Of a DNA stretch of 64,000 nucleotides, positions 16,798 to 25,529 are shown piece by piece. The stretch spans positions 1 to 64,000 of the forward strand of contig CALCGX010000076.1 of assembly GCA_937901225.1 (NCBI GenBank), given 5' to 3'. The notes below the pieces were generated by a model. It saw nothing but the letters and a program-made list of their open reading frames with translations, had not been told where the DNA came from and did no database searches. Made by a program: the position numbers and the translations under genes. The stretch is from an uncultured Bacteroidales bacterium. GTDB taxonomy: Bacteria > Bacteroidota > Bacteroidia > Bacteroidales > Paludibacteraceae. The number at the start of each line of letters is the position of its first letter. Positions within the stretch are counted from its first letter, which is position 1.

Positions 16798-17868
16798 ATG
16801 AAACACAACCCATTTATTATCGTCGCATTATTTAGTTTTGTATCTCTTTTCTGGGGATGCCAATCGAGCGACATTTACCAACCATGGTCTAAAGAAAAAG
16901 CAAAAACTTGGTACGCAGAGCACCCTTATCGAGCTGGATGTAATTTCCAACCTAGCACTGCCATCAACCAAATTGAGATGTGGCAATCCGCCACCTTCGA
17001 TGCGGCTACTATTGACCGCGAATTGGGATGGGCAGAGGATATCGGCCTCAATGTCATGCGTGTGTATTTGAGCAGCGTGGTATGGCAAAACGAACCCGAA
17101 GCTTTCATACAGCACATGGGTGAATACCTCACCATTGCTGACAAACATCATATCAAGACGTTATTCGTTTTCTTTGACGACTGCTGGAATCCCGAATCTA
17201 CCTATGGCGAGCAACCAGCTCCCAAGCCTGGTATCCACAACTCTGGTTGGGTGCAAGACCCTGCTGTTAGTTTGCGTGCTGACACAGCAACTCTGTTCCC
17301 TATCCTTGAGGCATATGTCAAAGATGTGATGACTACTTTCAAAGACGACCAACGTATCTGGATGTGGGACCTCTATAATGAACCTGGAAATACTAAACAC
17401 AAATTGACATCTATGCCGCTCCTGCGCAATGTCTTCCGTTGGGCACGCGAATGCCAAGTGAGCCAACCGCTGACTGTCGGTGTATGGTTTATGGAATGTC
17501 CTGAACTCAACCAAATCCAATTGGCCAACTCGGATATCATCTCCTATCACAATTACAGCAACCCTGATATCCATCGCCAATGCATTGATTCGCTCCGCAA
17601 ATACGACCGTCCTATGGTCTGCACCGAGTATATGGCACGCCGCAATGGCAGTTATTTCCAAACGATTCTCCCACTCCTGAAGGAGAACAACGTTGCAGCT
17701 ATCAACTGGGGATTTGTTAGTGGCAAGACCAATACCATCTTCGCGTGGGACGAGCCTATGCCTGATGTTCAAGAGCCTCCTTTGTGGTTCCACGATATCT
17801 TCCGCCAAGACCATACGCCATTTAGTCCAGAAGAAGTAAGTGTCATCCAGAGTATCATGCTCCAATAA
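16798..17868 (+). CDS. cellulase-family (GH5-like) glycoside hydrolase lipoprotein
   Basis: A 356-residue protein. The N-terminal signal ends in a lipobox (LFWGC), so it is probably anchored in the outer or inner membrane. The rest is a TIM-barrel hydrolase of clan GH-A. The catalytic acid is in WDLYNEPGN and the nucleophile in VCTEYMAR; WGFVSGKTNTIFAWDEP lies at the C-terminal face. Relatives are often annotated as 1,4-beta-xylanase or cellulase; the true substrate cannot be told. I chose ATG 16798 over longer frames because it yields the signal peptide. It is followed 12 bp later by an aldose epimerase lipoprotein. Confidence 0.85.
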   Translation: MKHNPFIIVALFSFVSLFWGCQSSDIYQPWSKEKAKTWYAEHPYRAGCNFQPSTAINQIEMWQSATFDAATIDRELGWAEDIGLNVMRVYLSSVVWQNEPEAFIQHMGEYLTIADKHHIKTLFVFFDDCWNPESTYGEQPAPKPGIHNSGWVQDPAVSLRADTATLFPILEAYVKDVMTTFKDDQRIWMWDLYNEPGNTKHKLTSMPLLRNVFRWARECQVSQPLTVGVWFMECPELNQIQLANSDIISYHNYSNPDIHRQCIDSLRKYDRPMVCTEYMARRNGSYFQTILPLLKENNVAAINWGFVSGKTNTIFAWDEPMPDVQEPPLWFHDIFRQDHTPFSPEEVSVIQSIMLQ

Positions 17869-17880
17869 TCCGACGATTGT

Positions 17881-19029
17881 ATGACTACCTATATCAAGGC
17901 ACTAGCCGCTTGCCTACTATCAATCGCTATGGTGGGTTGTACTATCCAAGAACGCCCTACACAAAGTGGTTTGCTGCGCAGTAATTTCCAAATCGAACAT
18001 ATGGGTATGCAGACCGATCTCTATACCCTCACCAACGACAATGGCATGGAGGTATGTTTCACCAATTTCGGCGGACGCATCGTCAGTATCCTTGTGCCTG
18101 ACCGCCATGGCAACATGCTCGACGTCTGCCTCGGCCACGACTCTATTGCCGACTATATCCGCTATGGCTATCAGGGCTGCAATTTCGGTGCACTTATCGG
18201 TCGCTATGGCAACCGTATCAAGGATGGCATGTTCACATTAGATGGCATCGCATACCAATTGCCTCGCAACAACGATGGCAACTGCCTGCACGGTGGCGGC
18301 GACATCGCTTTCCACAACCGCATGTGGCAAGCCCAACCTATCAGCAATAGTAGCATCGCCTTCACCACCATCAGTCCCGATGGCGAAGACGGCTTCCCTG
18401 GCAACCTATCGGTCAAGGTCACCTATACACTCACCAACGACAATGCCATCTCTATTGCCTACGAAGCCACTACCGACAAGCCTACTGTCATCAATCTCAC
18501 CAACCACTGCTACTTCTGCCTCAGTGGCGACCCAAGTCGCGACGTCATGGATGAGATATTATACCTCAATGCCGAGGCATACACCCCAGTAGATGCCAAT
18601 GTCGCTGTAACAGGCGAGATTGCTGCGGTAGAGAATACTCCCTTCGACTTCCGTACCCCTACCCGCATAGGCGACCGAATCAACGACACTACCCACCAGC
18701 AGATTGTCAACGGACGCGGATATGACCACAACTGGCTGCTCAACACCCATGGCGATATCAATGCCGTGGCAGCCACTTTGTATGACCCTACAACGGGCAT
18801 CGAAATGACTATCCATACCGACCAACCGGGTGTGCAGTTCTATGCTGGCAACTTCCTTGATGGCAGTTTCATGGGAAAAAAAGGCGTGGCATACCCTCTC
18901 CGCAGCGGTTTGTGCTTTGAGACGCAACATTATCCAGATAGTCCCAACCAACCTGCTTTCCCAAGTACCACTTTGCGTCCAGGGAAAACATATACCACTT
19001 CTACCATCTATCAGTTTGATATTAATTAG
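17881..19029 (+). CDS. aldose 1-epimerase (galactose mutarotase) lipoprotein
   Basis: A 382-residue mutarotase that interconverts alpha and beta anomers of hexoses. The signal peptide has a lipobox (MVGC), so the enzyme is extracytoplasmic. The beta-sandwich motifs are FTNFGGRIVSILVPD, GRYGNRIKDG, NDGNCLHGG (catalytic His), NLTNHCYF (second His) and the late catalytic Glu in GLCFETQHYPD. With the GH5-like neighbour it forms a pair handling sugars released outside the cytoplasm. Its 3' end overlaps the convergent PnuC-like gene by 8 bp. Confidence 0.92.
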   Translation: MTTYIKALAACLLSIAMVGCTIQERPTQSGLLRSNFQIEHMGMQTDLYTLTNDNGMEVCFTNFGGRIVSILVPDRHGNMLDVCLGHDSIADYIRYGYQGCNFGALIGRYGNRIKDGMFTLDGIAYQLPRNNDGNCLHGGGDIAFHNRMWQAQPISNSSIAFTTISPDGEDGFPGNLSVKVTYTLTNDNAISIAYEATTDKPTVINLTNHCYFCLSGDPSRDVMDEILYLNAEAYTPVDANVAVTGEIAAVENTPFDFRTPTRIGDRINDTTHQQIVNGRGYDHNWLLNTHGDINAVAATLYDPTTGIEMTIHTDQPGVQFYAGNFLDGSFMGKKGVAYPLRSGLCFETQHYPDSPNQPAFPSTTLRPGKTYTTSTIYQFDIN

Positions 19030-19768
19030 AGATGGATTTGCGGAGTTTGATCCATGCAATGCCAGCACCTGCGTTGATTATCAAGAAGACCAAGAAGAGG
19101 AATATTGAAAAGATATTGCCTATCAAGAAATACAATACGATGCCCGATAAAGCATACAATACCCACCATACCCAAGCATCGATCTTTTGATAAATAAGAA
19201 TGAAATTTGCCAATGTGGAAGATGCTATCATGAGTCCGCCCATGAGCTTGATGAATATATTGTCTGTCCAAGCATCCTGCTGGATGACCAATGTTGCCAA
19301 TACATAATCTCCCATAACGACTATTAGCAAGATGAATAGGGATAACCATTGTAGATGGCGTGGCAACCATTCTGGCACGAAGGGCTGGTCTGAAGATTGA
19401 GGTTGCAAAGCTAATTTGCGCCAACGCAACAAGGAGGATAGCAAGAACGGCACGAACACAACCAACTGCAAGACAACCAAGTCCAGGTTACCCTGCAAAT
19501 AGAATTGCACCGACAGCAACAATGCCATTAGTATTCCACCGTAGAAGCCCGTATAATTCTTTGGGTCGCGGATAGTCAGCACATACGCCGTACCCATCAC
19601 GCTGGCAGGAATACCGACGATGAAAGCCAAGTCGTGCCATTGGAGTAATATGCCACGGAGCGAATGCACGAGCCACTCGATTATATATAAAATAAGGAAT
19701 AAGACAGCGTAGATGCCGAGAGAAATGAGTACTTGTTTGCCGAAGGCTTTCCAAAGAGTCTTTTTCAT
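19022..19768 (-). CDS. PnuC-like vitamin/nucleoside transporter (8 predicted TM segments)
   Basis: A 248-residue integral membrane protein. Segments such as IVGIPASVMGTAYVLTIRD, YTGFYGGILMALLLSVQFYL and the C-terminal KIDAWVWWVLYALSGIVLYF resemble the PnuC fold, in which small vitamins (nicotinamide riboside, or thiamine in PnuT) cross by facilitated diffusion. The family assignment is by eye and moderate. I see no TPP or NAD riboswitch upstream, only a terminator and a small hairpin element, so the substrate is open. Its promoter is unclear. Confidence 0.6.
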   Translation of the reverse strand: MKKTLWKAFGKQVLISLGIYAVLFLILYIIEWLVHSLRGILLQWHDLAFIVGIPASVMGTAYVLTIRDPKNYTGFYGGILMALLLSVQFYLQGNLDLVVLQLVVFVPFLLSSLLRWRKLALQPQSSDQPFVPEWLPRHLQWLSLFILLIVVMGDYVLATLVIQQDAWTDNIFIKLMGGLMIASSTLANFILIYQKIDAWVWWVLYALSGIVLYFLIGNIFSIFLFLVFLIINAGAGIAWIKLRKSISN

Positions 19769-19777
19769 GGGGTAAAG

Positions 19778-19790
19778 GCGACTACGTCGC
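19778..19790. repeat. small hairpin element upstream of the PnuC-like gene
   Basis: GCGAC-TAC-GTCGC is flanked by GGGGTAAAGG on the left and GGTGTAGGGTTAAAGGC on the right. A related arrangement with a different hairpin occurs at 63139-63210. Confidence 0.4.
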
Positions 19791-19814
19791 GGTGTAGGGT
19801 TAAAGGCTAAGAGA

Positions 19815-19846
19815 CAAAAAAGGCGAGCATAATGCTCGCCTTTTTG
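19815..19846. terminator. bidirectional-looking terminator after rpmE2
   Basis: A 10-bp GC-rich inverted repeat (19821-19830 with 19832-19841) is flanked by A and T runs. It lies 9 bp beyond the rpmE2 stop codon on the minus strand and ends the S6-S18-L9-L31 operon. Confidence 0.8.
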
Positions 19847-19854
19847 CTGTCGTA

Positions 19855-20109
19855 TTAGTTACGCTTGCGGTTACCGTAGCGAGACATGAACTTGTCAACG
19901 CGACCTGCGGTATCCACGAGTTTAGACTTACCAGTGTAGAATGGGTGACTGGTGTTGGAGATCTCCAACTTGATCAATGGATAAGTAGTGCCATCGATCT
20001 CGATGGTGTCCTTCGTATTAGCTGTAGAGCGACTGAAGAACTGTGTACCATCGGACATATCTTTGAAAACTACAATGCGGTAGCTCTCTGGATGAATTCC
20101 TTTTTTCAT
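19855..20109 (-). CDS. rpmE2: 50S ribosomal protein L31 type B
   Basis: An 84-residue large-subunit protein. [17 protein letters not shown] and [21 protein letters not shown] are diagnostic. It lacks the zinc-binding cysteines of type A L31, so it is the C-minus, type B form. It is the last gene of a four-gene ribosomal operon, 24 bp after rplI. Confidence 0.95.
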   Translation of the reverse strand: MKKGIHPESYRIVVFKDMSDGTQFFSRSTANTKDTIEIDGTTYPLIKLEISNTSHPFYTGKSKLVDTAGRVDKFMSRYGNRKRN

Positions 20110-20133
20110 AATTCGTTTTCCTTTCTTTAGCGC

Positions 20134-20577
20134 TTATTCAGCAACAACGTTCAACTTAATTTCAGCCTTAACCTCGCGGTGAAGTTTAGCAGTAGCAGTA
20201 GCCTCGCCAAGAGTCTTCACAGCCTCGTCGATAGTGATCACCTTCTTGTCGATCTCGATGCCTTGAGCAGCCAAAGCCTCAGATACTTGAGCGGTAGTGA
20301 TAGTACCGAAGATCTTGCCATCCTCATTTGCCTTAGCAGAGAGGGTGATAACGGTGTTAGCCAATTTCTCAGCCAATGCTTGAGCGTCAGCGAGCAATTT
20401 AGCCATCTTGTGAGCTTGTTGTTTGAGGTTCTCAGCCAATTGTTTGCGGTTGCTATCGTTAGCAATCACAGCCAAACGGTTAGGGATGAGGTAGTTACGA
20501 CCGTAACCATCTTTTACCTTAACGATATCGTTCTTGTAGCCCAAGTTAGCTACGTCTTGAATCAAAATTACTTCCAT
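20134..20577 (-). CDS. rplI: 50S ribosomal protein L9
   Basis: A 147-residue protein with the classical L9 N-domain (MEVILIQDVANLGYKND, KDGYGRNYLIP), a long central helix and the C-domain beginning FGTITTAQVSEAL. It binds 23S rRNA near the L1 stalk. It lies between rpsR and rpmE2 in one operon. Confidence 0.96.
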   Translation of the reverse strand: MEVILIQDVANLGYKNDIVKVKDGYGRNYLIPNRLAVIANDSNRKQLAENLKQQAHKMAKLLADAQALAEKLANTVITLSAKANEDGKIFGTITTAQVSEALAAQGIEIDKKVITIDEAVKTLGEATATAKLHREVKAEIKLNVVAE

Positions 20578-20614
20578 GATGTTTCCTTTCTGATTAAATA
20601 GTTAATGATTCAAA

Positions 20615-20881
20615 TTATTTCATCATATCGGTTACGTATGGGAGCAAAGCCAAGTGACGTGCTTTCTTCACGGCTTGAGCCACCTTGCGTTGATACTTCA
20701 AGCTTGTACCTGTGATACGGCGAGGAAGGATCTTACCTTGCTCGTTGAGGAACTTCTTGAGGAACTCAGGATCTTTGTAGTCGATGTACTTGATGCCAGA
20801 CTTTTTGAAACGGCAGTACTTTTTCTTCTTTGCCTCGTTTGTTTTTGGGGTCAAATAGCGGATTTCGTCATTTTGTGCCAT
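20615..20881 (-). CDS. rpsR: 30S ribosomal protein S18
   Basis: An 88-residue small-subunit protein that pairs with S6. [29 protein letters not shown] is split across the recognisable core and continues with the Lys/Arg-rich C-terminus. It starts 2 bp after the rpsF stop codon, which indicates translational coupling with its partner. Confidence 0.95.
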   Translation of the reverse strand: MAQNDEIRYLTPKTNEAKKKKYCRFKKSGIKYIDYKDPEFLKKFLNEQGKILPRRITGTSLKYQRKVAQAVKKARHLALLPYVTDMMK

Positions 20882-20883
20882 GA

Positions 20884-21240
20884 TTAAGCCTCCTCTTGTT
20901 CTACTGGTTTAACATTTGCGTTACGACGCTTTTGAGCGTACTCAAATGCGTACTTGTCAAGACGGGTAGTGAGGAAACGCAACACGCGCTCATCACGACG
21001 GAATGCTGTCTCGAGCTTTGCAATCAACTCAGGTTCTACATCAAATTGCAGCAAGGCGTAGAATCCCGTTGTTTTGCCTTGGATAGGGTAAGCCAATTTC
21101 TTCAAACCCCACTCCTCACGGTTAAGAATGGTACCGCCATTCTCCACGAGAAGTTTCTCGAATTTGTCAACCGCTTCCTTCATCTGTGGTTCAGACAAAA
21201 CGGGAGTCAACACGAAAGCGGCTTCGTAATGATTTAACAT
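20884..21240 (-). CDS. rpsF: 30S ribosomal protein S6
   Basis: A 118-residue protein with the ferredoxin-like S6 core: [33 protein letters not shown] and the [14 protein letters not shown] strand. It forms a heterodimer with S18 on the 30S platform. It heads the operon rpsF-rpsR-rplI-rpmE2. The leader of about 100 nt contains a hairpin that may be the S6:S18 autoregulatory site. Confidence 0.95.
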   Translation of the reverse strand: MLNHYEAAFVLTPVLSEPQMKEAVDKFEKLLVENGGTILNREEWGLKKLAYPIQGKTTGFYALLQFDVEPELIAKLETAFRRDERVLRFLTTRLDKYAFEYAQKRRNANVKPVEQEEA

Positions 21241-21301
21241 AATGTTTGATTAGTTAATTAAATTGTTAATAATTAGTTATTTATCGCTTTATTCACGGCG
21301 C

Positions 21302-21320
21302 TCACACACAACGGTGTGTA
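21302..21320 (-). promoter_or_regulatory. possible S6:S18-binding leader hairpin
   Basis: On the minus strand ACACA and TGTGT pair around a loop containing CCG, followed by a second CCG (GCGCCGTG). S6:S18 leader motifs in many bacteria expose CCG in this way. This is an inference from the resemblance, not a scored match. Confidence 0.4.
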
Positions 21321-21342
21321 CGCAAACGCGCGAAAAAGCGTG

Positions 21343-21373
21343 CAAAGGTACTGCTTTTTTTTTGATTGACCAA
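21343..21373 (-). promoter_or_regulatory. promoter of the rpsF operon
   Basis: On the minus strand TACCTTTG (21343-21350) lies 20 bp from TTG (21371-21373), inside the extended AAATATTTGGTCAAT also seen at both tRNA genes. Confidence 0.8.
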
Positions 21374-21390
21374 ATATTTTGGCATTTTTC

Positions 21391-24345
21391 TTACTTTAAC
21401 AAGTATTTTTTGCCATTTTGGATTACTATGCCCTTGTAATTTTGTCCTACTGGACGGCCTAATAGATCGTACATCTGTGCATTTTCAGGGGTTAGCACCA
21501 CTTGGTCAACAGAAGTGCCTACGCCACCCTGCTGTTGCCAAATAGCATAGAGCACGCCTTCGAAAGTCTCGTTGATCTCGGTAACGAAATTGGTACCTTC
21601 AGCATTGGTGGACCACCCCAGGAAAGTATATCCCTGTGGATGCGTAGGTGTAGGCAATACGTAGGTAGTATATACCAATTTTGGCAACACATTGGTGGTG
21701 TGCGTTTGCTGATAAACCTTGCCCCAAACAGAAGGTTGTCCTGCTGTGGAGAAGTCGGCAGTAGCTGGATATTTATCATACTGCATCTGCACAAAGAAAG
21801 CAGCGGTAGAATAACGCCATTGAGTGGAAGTAGCATTAGTAGCATTGATATCATCGTTTAACTCCGCTACTGTACGTGTTGTTCCATCTATACCTACTAT
21901 TATTTCGCCCACTTGAGCATGTTGCACATCCTGAATATAGGATTTGAGCCATGACCATTTAGATAGCGCGTAAACTGTTGTAACATTGTCTGCGAGCAAA
22001 GACAAACAAATCGTATTCATAGGCCTATCTTCCTTTTTGATTGTGGAGAGCGAATCCAACATGGTGACATTGGCATCTACTTTAAATTCTGCCCAAAGTT
22101 GCTCTTGCGTAGGAGCTGGCATAGGGATATTTTCAACGATACCGCCATTGAGGTGCCAGTGGATGCGTACAATATCCCATTTGGCGTACAATGTACCAGC
22201 CCAATGAGCAGGAATAGATGTCAGAGGCGAGCCTAAGAAAGCTGCGTTGTCATACCAACCCAGAAAATCATAACCTTTCGGATGAGTAGGAGTAGGAAGT
22301 AGATAGTCAGAATCAACATGGGTAGGCAGTGAGTCAATGGTGTATACTTGCTGGTAAGCACTTCCCCACGCAGAAGGCTGTCCAGCTGTGGAAAAGTCTG
22401 CAGCTGCTACTTTCTGATTGTCAGTAACAGTACCATCGTTGCTGTTGAAGAATGCATGTGCATGCCAACGCCAGTTCTTTTCATCAACCTCTGCCATATC
22501 CGTACTTAACACATAGCCTTGTGAGGTTGCGACAGAGAGGATGTAATCACCCAGCCACTTGTATGCTGAATTGGGGTCGGTCATAATCGCTTGCATGGTA
22601 TATGCAGCAAAAGTTGCTACATTTTTTACCCCATGTGCTAAAGATCTAGATTCGTTGTAGTATTCGTTGTAGTAAGGTTTGAAGGCAGTCCATAGCGAAT
22701 CATTGGTAGGAACAGTCGCAGGAATACTCTCAACGACACCGCCATTGAGTTGCCATGTTATTTGTGTAGCAGTAGAGTCGGATGGATTAGGCTCCTCGGG
22801 TTGTTCGGTATAGATTGCGGCGGCATGCTCTACACCAAAGCGGTCATAAGCACATACGGCAATATGATAGGCCGCGGTATCTATTCCGCTGATATTGAAA
22901 CTCTTGCCATATACCACTCGTTGGAGATATGTTGGATTAGCTTGGGCAGCGTCTAAGGTCATGGTTTTAGGATAGACATAGAGCGTGAAGCGTGAAGCCG
23001 TAGCATGTTTCCATGTGAGGGTGGTGCTTGATATTGTGAGGTTGGTTGGTGCAGATAAAGCTGTTTTTGACTTCCAATCCATGGCTGGAGGGAGGGCTTT
23101 GTATGAGAAATGCGATTGTGCCAATTGGTCGTACATCTTGCAATAAGCAGTAGTGTTGTAGAACACCGATCCTGTATAACCAGAGGAGAGATTGGCACGG
23201 TTGGCATCAATTTGCTTTTGAATTTCGCCAACACCTGCATCATAACCCTTATAACCATCGTAAGCGTGATATGCTGCTTGAGAAATGAAGAAATGCACCT
23301 TCTTGCCATCAGGCAATTGGTTGGAGAAGTGTTCGCAGACATCTTTAGCCCACCATTTGCAGAGTACATCATAATCTTGTGCGGCAATGTTGGTGGACCA
23401 ATAAAGTTGTGGATTAACATAGTCCACATAACCATTCTTCACCCATTCTACAGGATTGCAGGCTTGCACCTCGTAGTCATCCAAACCGCTAATGCCACTT
23501 GGCAATGTCAATCCGTATGCTTGGGCCGCTTTCCTTTGCGTACTCCATATACCAAACGAACCCATGCCAAAACGCACCCAAGGTTTGACTGATTGAATGG
23601 TATCATATAATGCTTTTAGACATGCGTCCACATTGCTGCGGCGCCAGTCATCATCGGTTCTGCCATCTTGATTGACGTCCACGACATTGTTGGGCTTGTA
23701 TTTGGATTTGGAATCCGCATCTTCTGTGGTGGTTCCGCCATATGGATAGAAGTAATCATCCATAACAATGCCATCTACATCGTAGTTATTCACAATCTCC
23801 ATCAATACCTTGATAACGTATTCACGTGCTTCAGGATACCCAGGGTCAATGATCTGACCAGAGAACGAACCGTTGTTATATTTGATAATCCATTGACCAG
23901 CATTTTGCCATATCTTATCCGATGTTGAAATCGTGCCCGAACTTGTTACACGGAAAGGATTGACCCAAATATGCAATTCCAGTCCACGTTTGTGCGCTTC
24001 TTCCACAGCGAATGCCAAAGGATCATATCCAGGGTCTTTACCACGCTCTTCGGTTAAAGCTCGTGACCATGGCTCATACGAGGATTTATACATCGCATCG
24101 CACATGGAACGAACTTGCATGCATGCAGCATTCATATTTCCTGCTACCAACTTGTCAAAGATATCTGTCAATTCTTTTTGTTGTTGGGTGCGCGAGGATG
24201 CATTTTTGATGTAGGTTTTTGGCCAGTCGATATTCTCTACGGTTGTAAACCACGTAGCACGAAACTCGTGCTTGGGATTTTGCGCTAAACCGACTTGCCA
24301 AGAAAAGCAAAGGATTAGGCATAGTGAAAGGAGTTGTTTTTTCAT
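21391..24345 (-). CDS. secreted DUF187/GHL10 glycosidase with two split InlB-type repeat modules
   Basis: A 984-residue secreted protein. The signal peptide (about 1-21) is followed by a GHL10/DUF187 catalytic domain (about 24-420): HEFRATWFTTVENIDWP, CMQVRSMCDAMYKSSYEPW, LELHIWVNPFRV and VDGIVMDDYFYPYGG. E. coli DigH, a member of this family, cleaves peptide-free peptidoglycan strands, so a similar role is possible here. A fibronectin-like linker domain follows (about 425-515). Two modules at 529-727 and 728-938 each begin WxLNGG and end FLGW..GTLYAxW, with a long insert in between. The tail (YDLLGRPVGQNYKG..KKYLLK) resembles a type IX secretion signal. It lies 39 bp after the SGNH hydrolase gene and is probably cotranscribed with it. 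Its paralog is at 32009-34333. Confidence 0.88.
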   Translation of the reverse strand: MKKQLLSLCLILCFSWQVGLAQNPKHEFRATWFTTVENIDWPKTYIKNASSRTQQQKELTDIFDKLVAGNMNAACMQVRSMCDAMYKSSYEPWSRALTEERGKDPGYDPLAFAVEEAHKRGLELHIWVNPFRVTSSGTISTSDKIWQNAGQWIIKYNNGSFSGQIIDPGYPEAREYVIKVLMEIVNNYDVDGIVMDDYFYPYGGTTTEDADSKSKYKPNNVVDVNQDGRTDDDWRRSNVDACLKALYDTIQSVKPWVRFGMGSFGIWSTQRKAAQAYGLTLPSGISGLDDYEVQACNPVEWVKNGYVDYVNPQLYWSTNIAAQDYDVLCKWWAKDVCEHFSNQLPDGKKVHFFISQAAYHAYDGYKGYDAGVGEIQKQIDANRANLSSGYTGSVFYNTTAYCKMYDQLAQSHFSYKALPPAMDWKSKTALSAPTNLTISSTTLTWKHATASRFTLYVYPKTMTLDAAQANPTYLQRVVYGKSFNISGIDTAAYHIAVCAYDRFGVEHAAAIYTEQPEEPNPSDSTATQITWQLNGGVVESIPATVPTNDSLWTAFKPYYNEYYNESRSLAHGVKNVATFAAYTMQAIMTDPNSAYKWLGDYILSVATSQGYVLSTDMAEVDEKNWRWHAHAFFNSNDGTVTDNQKVAAADFSTAGQPSAWGSAYQQVYTIDSLPTHVDSDYLLPTPTHPKGYDFLGWYDNAAFLGSPLTSIPAHWAGTLYAKWDIVRIHWHLNGGIVENIPMPAPTQEQLWAEFKVDANVTMLDSLSTIKKEDRPMNTICLSLLADNVTTVYALSKWSWLKSYIQDVQHAQVGEIIVGIDGTTRTVAELNDDINATNATSTQWRYSTAAFFVQMQYDKYPATADFSTAGQPSVWGKVYQQTHTTNVLPKLVYTTYVLPTPTHPQGYTFLGWSTNAEGTNFVTEINETFEGVLYAIWQQQGGVGTSVDQVVLTPENAQMYDLLGRPVGQNYKGIVIQNGKKYLLK

Positions 24346-24384
24346 GATTCTTGTGGATTAAGTATCACGTTTTCGAATGGTGAA

Positions 24385-25035
24385 TTACAAGTTTTCAAGG
24401 AGAATCTTCTCCATGATAGCATACGCCTCTAAGTTGGGATGAACGCCATCCTTGGCATATTTTTGTGGCAAGCCGCCACGCTCATCTACAAGGGCAGAGT
24501 GGTAGTCGATGTAGGTGATTTTGTTGGCTTTAGCATATGCCTTGATCATCTCGTTGAGGCGTTTGATATCCTCTGCAGGTTTCATTTCGGGACGCCATTT
24601 GAATGCCGCAGCAGGCAGGCAGGAACAAAGCACAGGGCGAATCTTGTTTTGCTTTGCCAACTCGCACATGGATTGGATATTTTGCAAGATATGCTCATGA
24701 GCGATATAGCCATTGTTTTGCGCGATATCATTGGTGCCCGCCATGATAACTACTATTTTAGGGCGGAGCTCAATGACATCCGATTGGAATCGACAGAGCA
24801 TTTGTGAAGTGACCTGTCCGCTGATTCCACGCCCGATGAAATCGTTGTTTTTGAAGAATTCCGGGTGGAATTTTGCCCAATTATCTGTAATGGAATTACC
24901 CATGAGAACTGCTTTTGGGCGGGCAGTGATAGAATCGTTATCAGCAGCATAACGATCGTGCTGTGCCCAATCGCTTTGAGCCAAAAGTGTAGCTGCAATA
25001 GCCACAAACAAAAGAGAAAGTAAAATGCGTTTCAT
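24385..25035 (-). CDS. secreted SGNH/GDSL hydrolase
   Basis: A 216-residue protein with a signal peptide (cleavage near LLAQS) and all four SGNH blocks: MGNSITDNW (Ser nucleophile), GRGISGQ (Gly), GTNDIA (Asn) and DGVHPN (Asp and His). It is an extracytoplasmic esterase or lipase, like the Bacteroidales enzymes that deacetylate sugars. Being next to a DigH-like glycosidase, it could remove O-acetyl groups from peptidoglycan, but this is inference from context. Confidence 0.9.
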   Translation of the reverse strand: MKRILLSLLFVAIAATLLAQSDWAQHDRYAADNDSITARPKAVLMGNSITDNWAKFHPEFFKNNDFIGRGISGQVTSQMLCRFQSDVIELRPKIVVIMAGTNDIAQNNGYIAHEHILQNIQSMCELAKQNKIRPVLCSCLPAAAFKWRPEMKPAEDIKRLNEMIKAYAKANKITYIDYHSALVDERGGLPQKYAKDGVHPNLEAYAIMEKILLENL

Positions 25036-25047
25036 ATTTGTTGGTTC

Positions 25048-25075
25048 TTGTACGATTTTATGTTTGATTGTACGA
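25048..25075. promoter_or_regulatory. direct repeat TTGTACGA x2 upstream of SGNH hydrolase gene
   Basis: TTGTACGA occurs at 25048-25055 and again at 25068-25075, exactly 20 bp apart, 13 bp upstream of the SGNH start codon. It could be a tandem regulator site. No clear -7 box was found here. Confidence 0.35.
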
Positions 25076-25142
25076 GTATTCTACCGATGAAATCGGATAA
25101 AATCGCCTATTTGTAATTGAAAGAATAGGATAGATATTAAGA

Positions 25143-25481
25143 TTATTTTTTGTGTAATTGCGAGATGATAAATCCGCGCAAAGTGGATGATGGTTTGGGA
25201 TAGGATTGAGGATGACGAGTCACATCTTTTAGGTACTCGTCATAACGCGTTTGCCATTCTGCACGAAGTTCTGGAGAATGGAGTATCACGCTCGCTTGGC
25301 GCACGCAATCTCCAAAATTTTTGCGCATTGAGTTTTGATTTTCAGTAGGTTCTCCTTTGAATGGATGGATAACTTTATACACATGCGTTTTGCCATTTCG
25401 AGTGCGGAAACATGAGCCGTCTTCTTTAACAATCGCTCCAGAGATGGAAGCAATAGGGTGAATAGGTGTAACTTTTGCCAT
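25143..25481 (-). CDS. small uncharacterised protein, paralog of 63517-63861
   Basis: A 112-residue basic protein with no signal peptide or TM segment. Recognisable blocks are SGAIVKEDG, FRTRNGKTHVYKVIHPFKG, QASVILHSPELRAEWQTRY, YPKPSSTLRGFIISQL. The same blocks in the same order occur in the protein at 63517-63861 (RTRNG-TH-Y, HP-KG, PELRAEW, RGFII), so the two form a family. I do not recognise a function. It has its own promoter, and four phased TACGTA sites lie in its leader. Confidence 0.7.
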   Translation of the reverse strand: MAKVTPIHPIASISGAIVKEDGSCFRTRNGKTHVYKVIHPFKGEPTENQNSMRKNFGDCVRQASVILHSPELRAEWQTRYDEYLKDVTRHPQSYPKPSSTLRGFIISQLHKK

Positions 25482-25529
25482 AATAATTCTAATATTGATA
25501 GGTTAATGATTGCTTAAAGGTAGCATTAT

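Noticed and set aside
19769..19815. TPP riboswitch upstream of the PnuC-like gene
   Set aside because: The gap is too short and lacks the THI-box sequences; only a small hairpin element and a terminator are there.
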